This document shows, one piece after another, positions 1 to 12,359 of a stretch of DNA of 64,000 nucleotides. Positions within the stretch are counted from its first letter, which is position 1; each line of letters starts with the position of its first letter. Both the position numbers and the translations under genes were made by a program. Source of the DNA: Anseranas semipalmata. Lineage: Eukaryota; Chordata; Aves; Anseriformes; Anseranatidae. The notes under the pieces were generated by a model. It was not told the DNA's origin. It searched no databases and was given only the letters and a program-made list of their open reading frames with translations. Where the stretch lies: positions 1-64,000 of the forward strand of contig VXAA01001396.1 of NCBI GenBank assembly GCA_013399115.1. The letters run 5' to 3'.

Positions 1-365
1 CCTAGGCAACCTCCTGGGTGGACATCAGACCACAACCTCACCCACCAGTCTCTCGAGCTCCAAGGCCTCAAACCTGTTATGCAAGGGCTCCTTGGAAGGC
101 GAGGCTGGTAGGGAGGGGGGTTGCCTGCGAAGCCAAGCAGGGACCTGTTTCCATTCCTCCTCATCTCTCAGGTCCCCTCCCTCTGCCCGACAGCGACAGG
201 GCAGGGGGTCCACCACTATTTGGGGTATCTCACTCCGGTATCTCACTCCTTTCTTTCAGGCACGGCAGGGAGTTGCTCCACCAGTCTATCTCCTGCTCAC
301 ACTCCCTGATAGCCCTTAACCTCTCCACCTCCTCCTTGAGCTCTGCCACATATCCTACCCCATAG
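1..365 (-). mobile_element. CR1 LINE fragment, ORF1 (coiled-coil) part
   Basis: Read on the minus strand, about 270-361 gives a heptad-rich peptide (AELKEEVERLRAIRECEQEI) followed by W-x-x-S-L-P. This is the leucine-zipper-like segment of avian CR1 ORF1. Further along the same strand comes the S/N-R-F-E-A-L-E-L-E segment that is also usual in bird CR1 ORF1. Frame breaks are present, so this is a dead copy. It runs off the left edge of the window. The family assignment rests on recalled CR1 ORF1 wording, not on an alignment. Confidence 0.75.
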
Positions 366-3300
366 GAGTTCTTTTACCTACTGGCATTATCTGAGCTCCA
401 GCAGTGCTTCAAATGATGTAATTAGCATCTCTGATCTGTGGTTTCTTTTTACATTCTGTTTCCTACAACCTTACATTTGCTGTGCCTAATGCATTAGTGA
501 AGTCTAGACATATTGTGCTTTCTGTTTAGAGGGAAGGAGAAAAGTATTCACAAGTTAGTGGAAATTTTGCTTGAGAGATCATTTTCTTGTTTTGGTTCAT
601 TTTGCTTTGTTATACAAGGGAGAAATGTCAACATAAGATAATTTCTTAAGCACATGCACCCTGAGACTTCCATTTTCAAAAATAATCCCTGGGGAAAGAA
701 AAGACCGATAATTAAAAGTAAGTATTTGAAAGTCAGCTGGGCACCTTAAGCTGAGATTCTGGTACACCATTAGGGGGCCACCTTAATATAAGATCTTAAG
801 AATGAAGCTTTTAGAAAGACTTTTATTTTATTCAGGCGAGGAACACTTGGTCAGGGATAAGTAAAAATTCTTTGCAATTTTCTCATGGGTCCTGCAGAAT
901 CCTAGGAGCAATTTCATACATTAGGAAATGAAGGTCCACTGCACTTTAGTTACTGTCAGTGGGTGGTTAAAAAGCACAATGTCCACATTGTACCTAAGCT
1001 GTAATTAAAGAGGTATCAACTATTTTTCAATATAGAAAGCTTTGTCTTCTGACTACAAGAATAAATAAGTCATTGGTCAGGAATGCTGGATAGTTATAAT
1101 TTCAGGCCCATAAATCCTACTTTGTGTGTTTTGTAACCAGCTTTTACTGAAATGTTACTTCATAAAAAATCACACTAATAGCACTAATAGCATTGACAGC
1201 TTTATAACGAAGAGTTAGAGCTGCAGAAGCCTCCTCCTCATCCTTCAGCTATCTCCCCTTATGGGAAAGCAATAACTGTCATGGTTTGAAGAATGGTTGA
1301 CAGTATCATGAGGAATTTCAATATTAATTTGAAAACTGGACGTTCTTTGCAAGCTATAAGGCAACACGCAATCCAAAGCATCTAGATAGAGGCTTATTTA
1401 GAGGACACATTGACACCACTGCATGCTTTCTTAAACAGTTTTTAACTTGATTTTTTTTTTAATACAGTGACACAGATCTGCAGTTAAGGTTTCTTTGCAT
1501 GTCACTTTTATGTAAGCAGTAACAATGACTAGTAATTCCATATAAAGCTGTCAGCACAAACATGTGCTGCCTTGCATGAGCTCTGCTGCCAGGCCATGAA
1601 AAAGTGCCTGGGATACTTTACCACTTCCTTGGTGTTTGGCTGGCCTGAAGCACACACAGTCTCTTTGCTCAGTTAAGCACCAGAGCAAGTCTCTGAGAAG
1701 TCCTCAGCCAAAGGCTGGGAAGGTTCCCATGTGTATTTGTGAAGCAGCAAGATGAAATTCAAGAAGGAAAATGCAGAGCGCTACACATAGGCAGGAATGT
1801 ACAAATGCACAGAGGAATGAGAAAAGGCCATTTAGGCAGCAGTGGTAATTAGCTGAATGCAAGCAACAGTGTCATGATATCACAAAGAAAGCAACATCAT
1901 ACTGGCACACAAAAGCAAGGATGTAGCCTGTAATACACACAAAGCAGTTCTTCTGTTCTCAGTACCGCTAATCATCTCAGCTGAAGTACAGTGTCCTCTT
2001 AAGGTACCACAGTTCAAGAAAAAGATGGTCTAACTGGAAATGGTTCAGGCAAGAGCACCGAGAATGGTCAGAGCTCCAGAAAAATGTTCTGTGAGGACAG
2101 AGACTCGGGGATCTGGACTGCTAGGCAAGAGAAGATGGAGGGGCACATGAACATACTTCAGGTATGTAACATTGGTCATTCAACATGCACAAGCTGAAGA
2201 GATGTTATGCTTTCAAACTACAGAAAGAGATATCAGGATGAGGCATGAAAAAACGGTATTGAATGGCAAAAGGGGCAAGTCAGTGGAAACAATACTATAA
2301 GGAAACTGTGGAGCCTCTGTCAATAAACCTCAGTAAACCCAAGTTAGAAAAATAGCTATTAAACAACAGAGGTGTATGGTGATCCTGCATTAGAACTGAG
2401 GGATGGAGTACGTTACCTCTTAATGTTTCCTTTTGCCATCTTTTGTTATGATTTTCTCACATCTAACTGAATCTATGAAGCAGATAATAGATACGTAGCA
2501 ACACTGCTAAGGATGAGATGGGTATGGCCATGAACGGGAATCATTCATAGGACAGCTGCAGGAAACAGAACTAAAGGAGTTCTTTATATATCTAAATCTC
2601 ATTTCTCTCTTTTCTGGATATAATAAACAATAACACCCACTGAGGGCAGGGAGCGAAGAAAAATGCAACACATGCTAAACACTGAGAAATTTAGGTAGGT
2701 AAAACTAAAATACCACTTCCATCCCATCTGTTGCCAGTTTATAATTTTACCTTTTCTCAGGATATGCAGTGCTTGCACTCCTAGCTCCCATGTTCATACA
2801 TTTAGGAAAAACAAAAACAAAAAACACAGCTTTCCTATTTCTTTTCAAACAAAATTTACTCTCCCTGTTTCACAGTGACTCAAATGAACACTGAAGCCTC
2901 CAAATTCAGAAGACAAATACCAAACACAAACTCTACAATCTCCTTTCTTACAGGAACAAAACTTACGCTGTCATCCTAGCTGCCTGTCAGCTGGCTATCC
3001 CAGCAGCTTGTCAGCTTGCTGTACGGTTTCATCCTGATTTGAAAAAGAAAAATGTATCCAAGAAAATTAGGTTTGTAGAAGGTATGTGTTTGCCAGACAG
3101 ATCCTGGCCTGCCAGTCAGCACATACCGAGCTCTAGAGCTGCCTGAAGGGGTGCTGTGGGGAGCATGCAGCAGAGGCAGGGCCGCCGGAGGAAAAAGGGA
3201 AGGGCTGGGGTCAGAAGACAAGAATTCAATGGAAAATAGGCTTCCTTATTTTGGCTGCTCATGGAGTGACTTGTTTTACTTTCTGAACTTAAAAATTGTA

Positions 3301-6300
3301 ATTTTTCGTCATGATCTTGGAGGAGAAGGGGAAGGGTGCAGACAACCAAGTTACGGTTTCTTAAATCCTTGGCAGGCCAGTACTATTTCCACACAGAAAA
3401 CTTCCCGGGGGATCAGTAATACCTGTTAGCAGCCAAGATTGCAGCTCTACATTGCACCTGAAAGATGCTGCCTGGAAGAGCAGAGCCCTCTCCAGCATTA
3501 CCCCCCCAAGCCCACCCCCACGGCCAGTGACGGGACCGCAGTCTTTGCAGGGCCCTTTTCATGACCACATCAGCTGAACCGTACCTAGCATGTGCCGCAC
3601 ACACACCACAGCCCTGTCCGGCTCGGGCAAAGCTTCTCCAGCGTAGGCTTCTGCACAGGTGGAGGATGAGCGCTGCAGCTTGCTCCAGCACATGTGAAGA
3701 GACAGCAGAGGGAGCACGCACATGTCACCGCCCCACTGACACCCGTGGAAACCCACTCCTGTGTCCAGCCCCTGCACCGGCCGGCAGAGGGACGGGTGGG
3801 GAATGGCAATGCAGAACAACCCCGGCAGTCCCTCTCCGGGTAGAGAGGTGAAATTTCAAGAACTGTTGATTCTGCCATCTTAAGGTATACATATACATTA
3901 TATCTAAAATTAGTGAAAACAAAGGACTGTCCTGGATTTCTCAAAAGCCTTAGGGATAGATTGGAAACCCAGCTCCTTCCTCCCGTGTCACAAATGGCAC
4001 TTCTCAATACTGGGATAAACCCCCCACCCAGTGCCTCCTGAAAGCCAGGTTCATATAGGGATCCTCAGAAAGCAGAGCAAAGAGCTGCCTAATGCAGTCA
4101 GAATTAAAAAAAAGCAAAATCTGTGACTAAATGCCTAGCTGGGTGCATCAATGCCTACCTCCACCCTAGCAGGTGTCACTTCATGCACATGTTGTGATCA
4201 GGAAGTTAAAGAGACACATGCAAAGGGACAGGGAGGGACCTCTGCTCCAAACTCCACAGTCTTGGGCAGTGACATTTCACCGGGCTAGCAGGCCAGCTGG
4301 GTTCACAGCCAAGCGGCCCAGTTCAGAGCAGAGACATGAGCAGAGCAGTGCTCCTGCCCTGAGACTGTCCCACTTTAGACCACGCACACTGAAGCACTTA
4401 GGGTGACATGGCCAGGAAGCAAAGGAAGATCTACTTTAAAAAGACCTATTTCAAGATCCCTTGGACATGTAGGTGGCCTCAGTGCTTGAGCAGTGTTGTA
4501 TGTGCTCACCAGCCAAACCTGGGTGTGCAGGACAGAAATGGGGCTGGAGAGCTGATGACATCTAGGCACAAGTAAGGTAGCAGTGTTGAGGAACTCAGTG
4601 GTTAGGCATAGGAGGCAAAAACAGATCCCAGTTATTGGCTTCAAGGCAGCTCTCTGTGAAGGCTGATAGATATTGGCAATGTACAGCGCTAGTCTGAGAC
4701 AGGGGAGCTGAGGGATGCACGTGTTTATGCATTTGAGCAATTGCTGATTTCTCACACACTCTGAAAAGATTACAACTTCTCTAGCACAACAAACTTCCCG
4801 GTAATATGCCTCCTGCCAAAAGACATTTCCTTGCATCATGACTGAATATGAATCACAGGAGAAAGCCAGCATCCCAGATCAACACTCATCAACTCTCTGA
4901 CTGGAAGAAGTATGGAGGAAAAATGAAGGTACATGAAGAACAGATGGGATGGAAAATTTGGTGACGATAATATGCCAGTAAAACATATTTTACCTGGAAC
5001 TTCATTACTACTTGCTCTGGATCATGTTTTTCCCTGAAAATTTCTATCACAGGAAGGAAAAAAAATAGTCCTCTTGCATTTGTTTTGACCCTACACATCC
5101 ACTGTATTCCACACTCTTTGCTCACTCAGTTTCAGCCTTCAATCTGGAGACAGGATGTGAGTGAGTCATGTGAAATGAAGACTGTTCTCTATATTTTCTG
5201 ACTCACTGCAGATTCAAGTTTCCAAATCTGAAGTTCTTTTTGCACTGTCAGCCATCTTAGGTAATGTAGCAAATTCCTTAGCTACAGCATTCTCACTCAC
5301 TCATTTATTTTCTATGGAAGCTTGGGAGATACTAAAGACCTACCAGAGGACTTTTTTCTAACTTTTACTATTTGTCGCTGTGTCTGGATGATCTGAACAA
5401 TGTCTTCTTTTTAAATTCAATGACATATTAATAACATATGAAACATAAGTTCTATGAAGATCTTGGCCTGATCTGACAAAAATAAGAATATGGACAAATA
5501 CATATATACACATCTACATATTCTCAATTGTAATTTAAGGGTCTGATTTGTGGTAGAAACCTTGAAAGATTACCTTTGTCTTTTTTCACTTTATTTGCCA
5601 TGATTCTATACAGACACAATGACCAAGACCAGGACTTCCAGCTGCACCCAAAGGAGAGTCAAATGCAACCCTGAAGAAGAGTATTAGGAATGATTTCAAC
5701 CTATTGTCATTGACTCAAAAAAAATCTGTGACCCGTTGGTCAGTCAAAGGGCTGCTGTGCAGTTTTCTGGGTTCCAAACAGGGCCTATGTCCCCTCCCAA
5801 GGTACTTGAAGGACATCCCAGTGAGACTTTTGTCTGGCAATGTCCTCCTTGGCAGGTGGTAACGAGAGAAGCGTTGCAGTGATTCAGCTGCCCCATGGGG
5901 TGATGCCTCCATAACCAACAGAGAGCCAGGCAAAGCTATCTGTATGTGGGAAAAATGTGAACCACAGATTCAGGGGTTGCTAATTGGGGATCTGAGACTC
6001 AGAGGGGACTAACTCTATCATTTTCCTCATTCTTGTTTTGTGGACTCATAATAATAGCTTAATTATGGTTTTAATTTTGGAAATACAGATTATTGTTCTT
6101 CAATGCAAAGGCCAGACAGATAATGATTTCTTTGTTGCAAGTCTGGCAGAACATAATGCTTCTTGTTTATAACAGTGACTGGATAATTTATTTGCATGCG
6201 GGAGGTGGTTTGTTCCACTGGATACCCTTTAGCCTTTATTCTTCTATTGTTCAGAAATAACACAGTATATTACAATTACAATTATATTACAATAAGCCTT

Positions 6301-9300
6301 CAATTATTGGGTAAACCTATTTAATCAAACAAGAGCATGGCTCATACACAGCTGCAATTACCTGCTAAGTTACGGCTACTCGCAGTTAACAATACTGTCT
6401 TTCACTGCATCTCAAGAAATGGCATTTCCTAATTTAAACACACTTAATTATCAGCAAGACTGACATTGTTAAATAATATTATGGTAATTATTCTATTATG
6501 GTGTTATTCCACCACACTACCCACAGATGGACAGTGGAAAAATGACAACTTTGGTGTTCCTTGTATATGTTGTACAGACCCCTATTGCCATCACACTGCA
6601 GGAATTTTTATGTATATCTCATTACACATGAAAAAGATCACAAGGGTAATCTCATGTGATGCAATTCTTCAACATCTGCCATCAGGGCAAAAACGCCTTT
6701 GCAGCCTTGACCAGCGCGGCAGCTATCAGCCCTGCTAGCAACAGCCTCTCCTTTGCTCACAGCTGCCCTGAAGACATTTGACTCCTCTCAGCATGTGCGT
6801 GCTTGGGCACCGGCAAGCATCATTCCCACGAAGAACACCAGTCCCAGGTGCTTACCTGAGTCGGTGGCTTGCCAGGCCGTGGCCCATCAGCCTCTCCTCA
6901 TGACCTGCCTGTTCCAGTTCTGAGGTGAAGGATGAGGTCCGGTCTGAGATGAACATGCCCACTTTTCAGTGGCGTCTACACAGGTCAGGTGTCTAAACTC
7001 CTGTTACTGTTGACAGAGAATTGGTGAATACAGCCAGTGAAGCCTGAACGGTGACTCAGATGTCCAACCAGAGGTGGCCAGGGACATTTTACATTCCCTG
7101 TCATACCCGATCTAACTTCCAGACAGGGCATGGGGCTCCTGTAAGGCCCGTCTCATACCTGCAGCAATGCATAATTCTCACGTACCCTCTGAAATGTCTT
7201 TAGGTCCCACAGCAACCGTTTCCATCTTTGGTGTCCACCGTAGGGTAAGCTGATTTGCTCCAGAGACTCTTCCAACTAGGAGCTCAACGCAGCTGCCTGA
7301 AGACAGCACGGAGTGCCATTTGAGATGCCCTGGGGTAGCCTTTCTGGCGTCCAGCTACTGTAGAGGGACACAGGTATCCCAAAGGCCCTGCATCATATCT
7401 GCCAGCCCCAGGTGGGTGTCTCAGAAACCCTACAGCATCTCAGAAAGCACAAGACACCTGTACATGGGCACCTGAAGCCTACCTACACCTCCATAGACTT
7501 AAATGGGTGCTTAGGCATGTGGCATATCTATAGAAACCTAGACATAGAGGCTGAAGTGTGTTTGAGACTCAGATTGAATCTTATCCAGTGTGACCTAGCT
7601 TTGACCTGTTTCCTTCTGGTTTAACAGCTTACACAAAGACAGCTATGGGCACTCATCTGAGAGCATCAGCTTTTAAGCTGCCATAACTGAAATATGTGTA
7701 TGAATGAGTCTAAAATGAGTTAAAAATTTTTAAATGAGTTTAAAATACATGTCAACCCCTCTCTGCTCTTCTCAGTCTAACCATCATCTCAGGCTCCTCT
7801 CCAACATGAGCTTCCATATTTTCCGGACAGATCTTGACTGCTACAGCATTTTAACTGGGTGATCAATTAAAGAATGTTCCTTTATAAATTCTTGCTCAGT
7901 ATAAAGCTGGCTCTCTCACACCCTTGTTTTAGCTACAAGAGCTTTCTACCCCATTGCTGGGGATAATAGTACTCAAAAAACACCACCACAGAATCTGGGC
8001 TCCTAAAGAAGATTCAGCAGCTCTTCAACTAATCGAAGAGGAATGATGACAAATACCCTTCACTGTACTGAAGGATGAAGCCTGATGATAGCAGGTGAAA
8101 CTATACAATAAGTAATCATACCTCTGCCAAACCTTTTAGCAGAAATATCTAGTTTCCACACTCACTCAGTAATCCCAAACTGTCCACCACATCCATCCAG
8201 ATACCTTGAGTCCCAAATATTCCTCTGCAGAGTTGGAAAACTTTTCTGCTCCTCCTGCAGAATTTTGATATTCATTCCTCCTGCTGCCATTTTACAGCAA
8301 ACTAGCAACTGAAATGGGAGTAATTGAGGTATAATAAGCTTGATAATGCAAAGAATTGCTCCATCAACACAATTACTCAACATCAAATCAAGCTGAACCA
8401 AACCCACCAGTGCTAATTTACCTGAACCTTCACAGAGTATCTTATCTACTTTGCCGGGCTAGAGCATCACAGAAATTTTGCCGAAGAACACAGAGCATGA
8501 AGCATCCATGACTCCATACATGAGGATGTATACAACTGCACATATTCCTTAAAAACATATGGATAGCTTTCATGCTACGGAAATGAATGTAAAAGTGCAA
8601 ACCATATTCTATCAAACCAAAGCACTATGCCTCCTTAAAAATGTACTACTTAATCTTTGAAATCTCTAGACTTTCAGAGTCTGTAATATAAATCAGAAGT
8701 AAATTAACTCACTCATCCATATCTGATCACCTCTTCTAGCCTTACTGCTCACTCTTTATGGCATTACAGTCTTATTCAGCTTTGTTTCACTATCCAATTG
8801 CATTACCTCTGAGTCTTGGATGAAATCATAGGAATCAATTTGTGTAACCCAATGTCGTTTCACTGGAACTCAAGGAGTTATATGTTCTTACAACAGCAAT
8901 GAATTTAACTCATGCTCAGTGGAACAACACAGTTGCGGCATACTGCTCAACATGAATTATGAGGACAGCTTCGAGCGCTCAGGTAAATAGATGTCATAAA
9001 TTTAGCCCTGGTATAAATCTAGGAATTTATACTGGGGATGGATGCACCCAAGTCATCTTGCTGTTCACATGCGCGGTGGTTTAAAGGCTACACATTATTC
9101 ATTGCTGACGTAAGCAGCTGAACGTCTGCTAAACTCCATGGAATTGCACTCAGCTATGCTGGCTGTGTATGTGTCCCTACGGCATTATGCAATACGCAGC
9201 TAAGTCAGCAGTGCCAAATGGTGACACAAAACTGAGACACACAAAATGAGATTTTTCAGAGCTCATTTCAATGTTAATAGAAAATCTGCAGCCTTTACCT

Positions 9301-12263
9301 GAATTTGAAGAACCCTGTCACAAATTCCTTGGAGAGGGAACGACAGCAGTGGCAGAAGTGATTATCACACATTTGAATGAATTAACTGAAATCAGTGAAA
9401 CTAATTCTGGACGAAAGTGCTATCCAGAAGAACAAGGCCCAGAACTGAGCCCAGAGTAACATCCTATTCAAAACCAGGAGGAGTGGTGAACTGAGGCTCA
9501 TCTGTTTGTAACATGAAACCCTCATGGCTTTTAACAGCACTGCTGTAAGTCAAGAAACAAGACCACCTAATTTCAGTGCTCTTTCCCCCAGCTTTCAATA
9601 CTCCACGCAATTAGAACTTTTTAATATATAGCTCATGGGAGAACTTAGAAGAAAATAGCAAAATGCCTAATCTGTTTACCTGAGCAGTTTGAAAGAATAC
9701 ACATTCTTGTGTATTAATGATGCATTAATACATCAGAAGCTTTTCAGGATTATTAAAACAGACATAAAACCACAAACAATCTCGAAGCTAATATTCTAGA
9801 TGCACCAGGAGATCTAATTCACACAAGAAGTCCTGCCATAGAACCCTTTATCTCACTTTACCTCTAGTGAGACCAATAATTATGAACTGATGTACACAAA
9901 GGCTAAGTCTCAGGTGTAGCAATCCCCAGAGTAGCATCAACCACAAACTGAACAAATGAATTTCATCTTGAGATTCCATCAACCAAACTGAAAAGAAAAA
10001 ATGCAGTAAAGAGAATCCAAGCAGTTACAAACTCAAGCATACATAGTAAACCATAAATGGTAAGTAACCACAGTTGAGAAACAACTGCTTTCCTCAGAGG
10101 GTCTCCTGATGACACTTTGGAGCCTGGAGAGGATTATGGCGTCAGCAGAATACCACCATTTTGCACTTTCCATCTTCAAAGGATTTTAACTAATGAACTT
10201 TCACAAGGCCCCCGTGAGACAGGTACGTATTATAATCCATCTCACGGAAAACTAAACTGGCTACTGATTTGGTAAAGCTTATGCCAGAGCAGAGATTAGA
10301 AAGCTGTACCTCCTGAACCCTGGGTTCCAAAGGCACTGTAATGCTTCTGTGAACTTTTCTTCCCTGCATTCTACTTTCTTCCTTCTGCCCTCCTCCTTGG
10401 GGTCCAGAGAGGGAATATGGTGTTGCTGCAGCTAATTTTTCTCATTCTGTGAAATCCACAGAACTGACTCACACTCCATCACAACAGTTAGGACTACAGG
10501 AGCTAACATCATGAGCAGGAAGTGGCCGAATTTGAGGCACAAAGCATAAAACATGAAAGGGTATTGCACTCTGGGCTGCAGAAAATGCATCCCTTCGCTT
10601 GAGATTGGAAGTCATTTATCTTCTACTGGAGTACCTCTTCCTAATAAATGGTGCTAGCAGGGGAGCCTGCTCATGCCGTTTTAAAACTAGTTTGTCAGAG
10701 AATTCAACCAGGATGTGGATTTGTCCCTCTCCTCCCCATAGGGAAGATCTACGCAGGGTTTAAAAGCACTCTCTTGTTTTCAAAACCTTTCTTGTTCCCT
10801 ACTATAGGAAGGAGAAGGCACAAAAACCTTCATATGTGGCTTGGAACAGTGTAAGAAAATGGCAAGGCAGCAGAGCAATGAAACACACGGATATGCACCT
10901 GGGCAGTCTATCCTGCTGGATCTAAGGAAACTATACGCAAGCATAAATATAAGGTTGTGTGTAAGTACTGGGTTGGAGCTGCGTGATGAGCCTTTAACTT
11001 TATTCTTTTTTAATATTGAAATGCTTATTTTGCAAGCTATGCTGAACATCCCATTATCAGTGCTTATGGATGCTATTTCCCTTCACCGAATTTGTTAATT
11101 AAACTCTAAATAATAACAAGCAGTGCAACACTACTGATCTATGCATGCCTCAAATCCTCAATTAAATCCCGTCAGCTGAGAGTTCATGCCACCAAGAAAT
11201 GTACTTTTCTGTGCCATCCTGTCATACTCTCTGAGAACACTTTATAAAATAGGTGTGAAAGCAGGTGATACAGCATAGCTTCCATCTTCAACATCATCCT
11301 TGTGTTAAGTGTCACCTTGTGTAGCTCATAGAGGTGATAGTCACTAAAATTGCAATTATAATATTTAAGGTGGTGGGATTATTTTAAGCATTAATTGAGA
11401 TTCATTTCCTTTGCAGATTTTGTCATAACAACTCTGTCTTCTCTTCCTTCTTTATGGAGAAAAGACTGGTGAAGCCACAGAAAGAAACTCCTTTTTACAG
11501 ACATTTATTTAATCCACATTATTGACATTTAAAGATTCAAATAGCATTAAGAAGCATTTCTCCATGGCAGAACTATTTCAATTGCATATCTGAGAAATGC
11601 ATTACAAGTCTGACCTAATCCTGTGTTTTCTGTAGTATCAGCCATCATATGCATCTCACTGGGAGATCTGAGTGTACAAAGAGAGACTAGACTTCAAACA
11701 GGAACATTTACCCCAGTTACATTCTTTGCACTGTGGTGTTGTTCTTTCCTCAAGAAACAGAGATGCTGTCACACTACATAGCTACCTGTTGTAGCCAAGA
11801 AGAACACTTCTTTTGTGTGGCATAACTACTTTCACTTTTCTGTACCATAGCTCTATATATGTCTTTAGAACATGTATTTTATTGCCGGTTTTAAGTACTA
11901 CAAAGAATTGGTCTGTTCCCTGAGGCTGGAAACTGAAAGCTGCTGTCAGGGGACTCCTGTTCAACTGCAGAGATTGTAATGGAAGATGATGCTGAGACAG
12001 TGCTGGGGGATCAAACACGACACAGCATGGCCCCACTCCTCACTCCCTCCCCTCCTGTTTCCTGCCACTCTTTCTCCCCACGACTGAGTGTTTCTAGCCC
12101 CAGCACAGTTAGTCCTTCCCCAGAATGCTTAATGCTACTGTGGAAACTGGGGGCATTGTGAGAAACTGGTATGAAAGGTTCAGACGATACCACCCATCAC
12201 AATGAAAGGGTCTCTCACCCAGTAAGTCACAGAGCCTAAGCACAGGAGAAAGCAAGGGAATGC
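366..12263. other. Intergenic DNA, no gene found
   Basis: This long AT-rich stretch has stops in all frames and no recognisable exon. The longest open frame (minus strand, 4375-4872, 165 codons) matches no family I know and lacks splice or promoter context. Patches of higher GC at about 3430-3830 and 6700-7450 have no recognisable coding content. By recalled human synteny the stretch lies between RSPO3 and RNF146, so distal enhancers are possible, but none can be read from sequence alone. Confidence 0.6.
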
Positions 12264-12359
12264 AAAAACAAACAAACAAACAAAACAAAACCAACCAAAC
12301 AAACAAACAAAAACAAGAACAAGAAACAAAAATAAAAACAAAACAAAACAAAACAAAAA
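12264..12359. repeat. (AAAC)n-type simple repeat
   Basis: About 95 bases made of AAAC and AAAAC units with scattered C or G interruptions. The opposite strand is therefore T-rich and gives spurious Phe/Val/Leu/Cys open frames at 12,109-12,372, which should not be annotated as proteins. Confidence 0.9.

Noticed and set aside
4375..4872. 165-codon minus-strand frame in the intergenic region
   Set aside because: Cys/Leu-rich with no domain, signal, splice context or known relative; consistent with chance.
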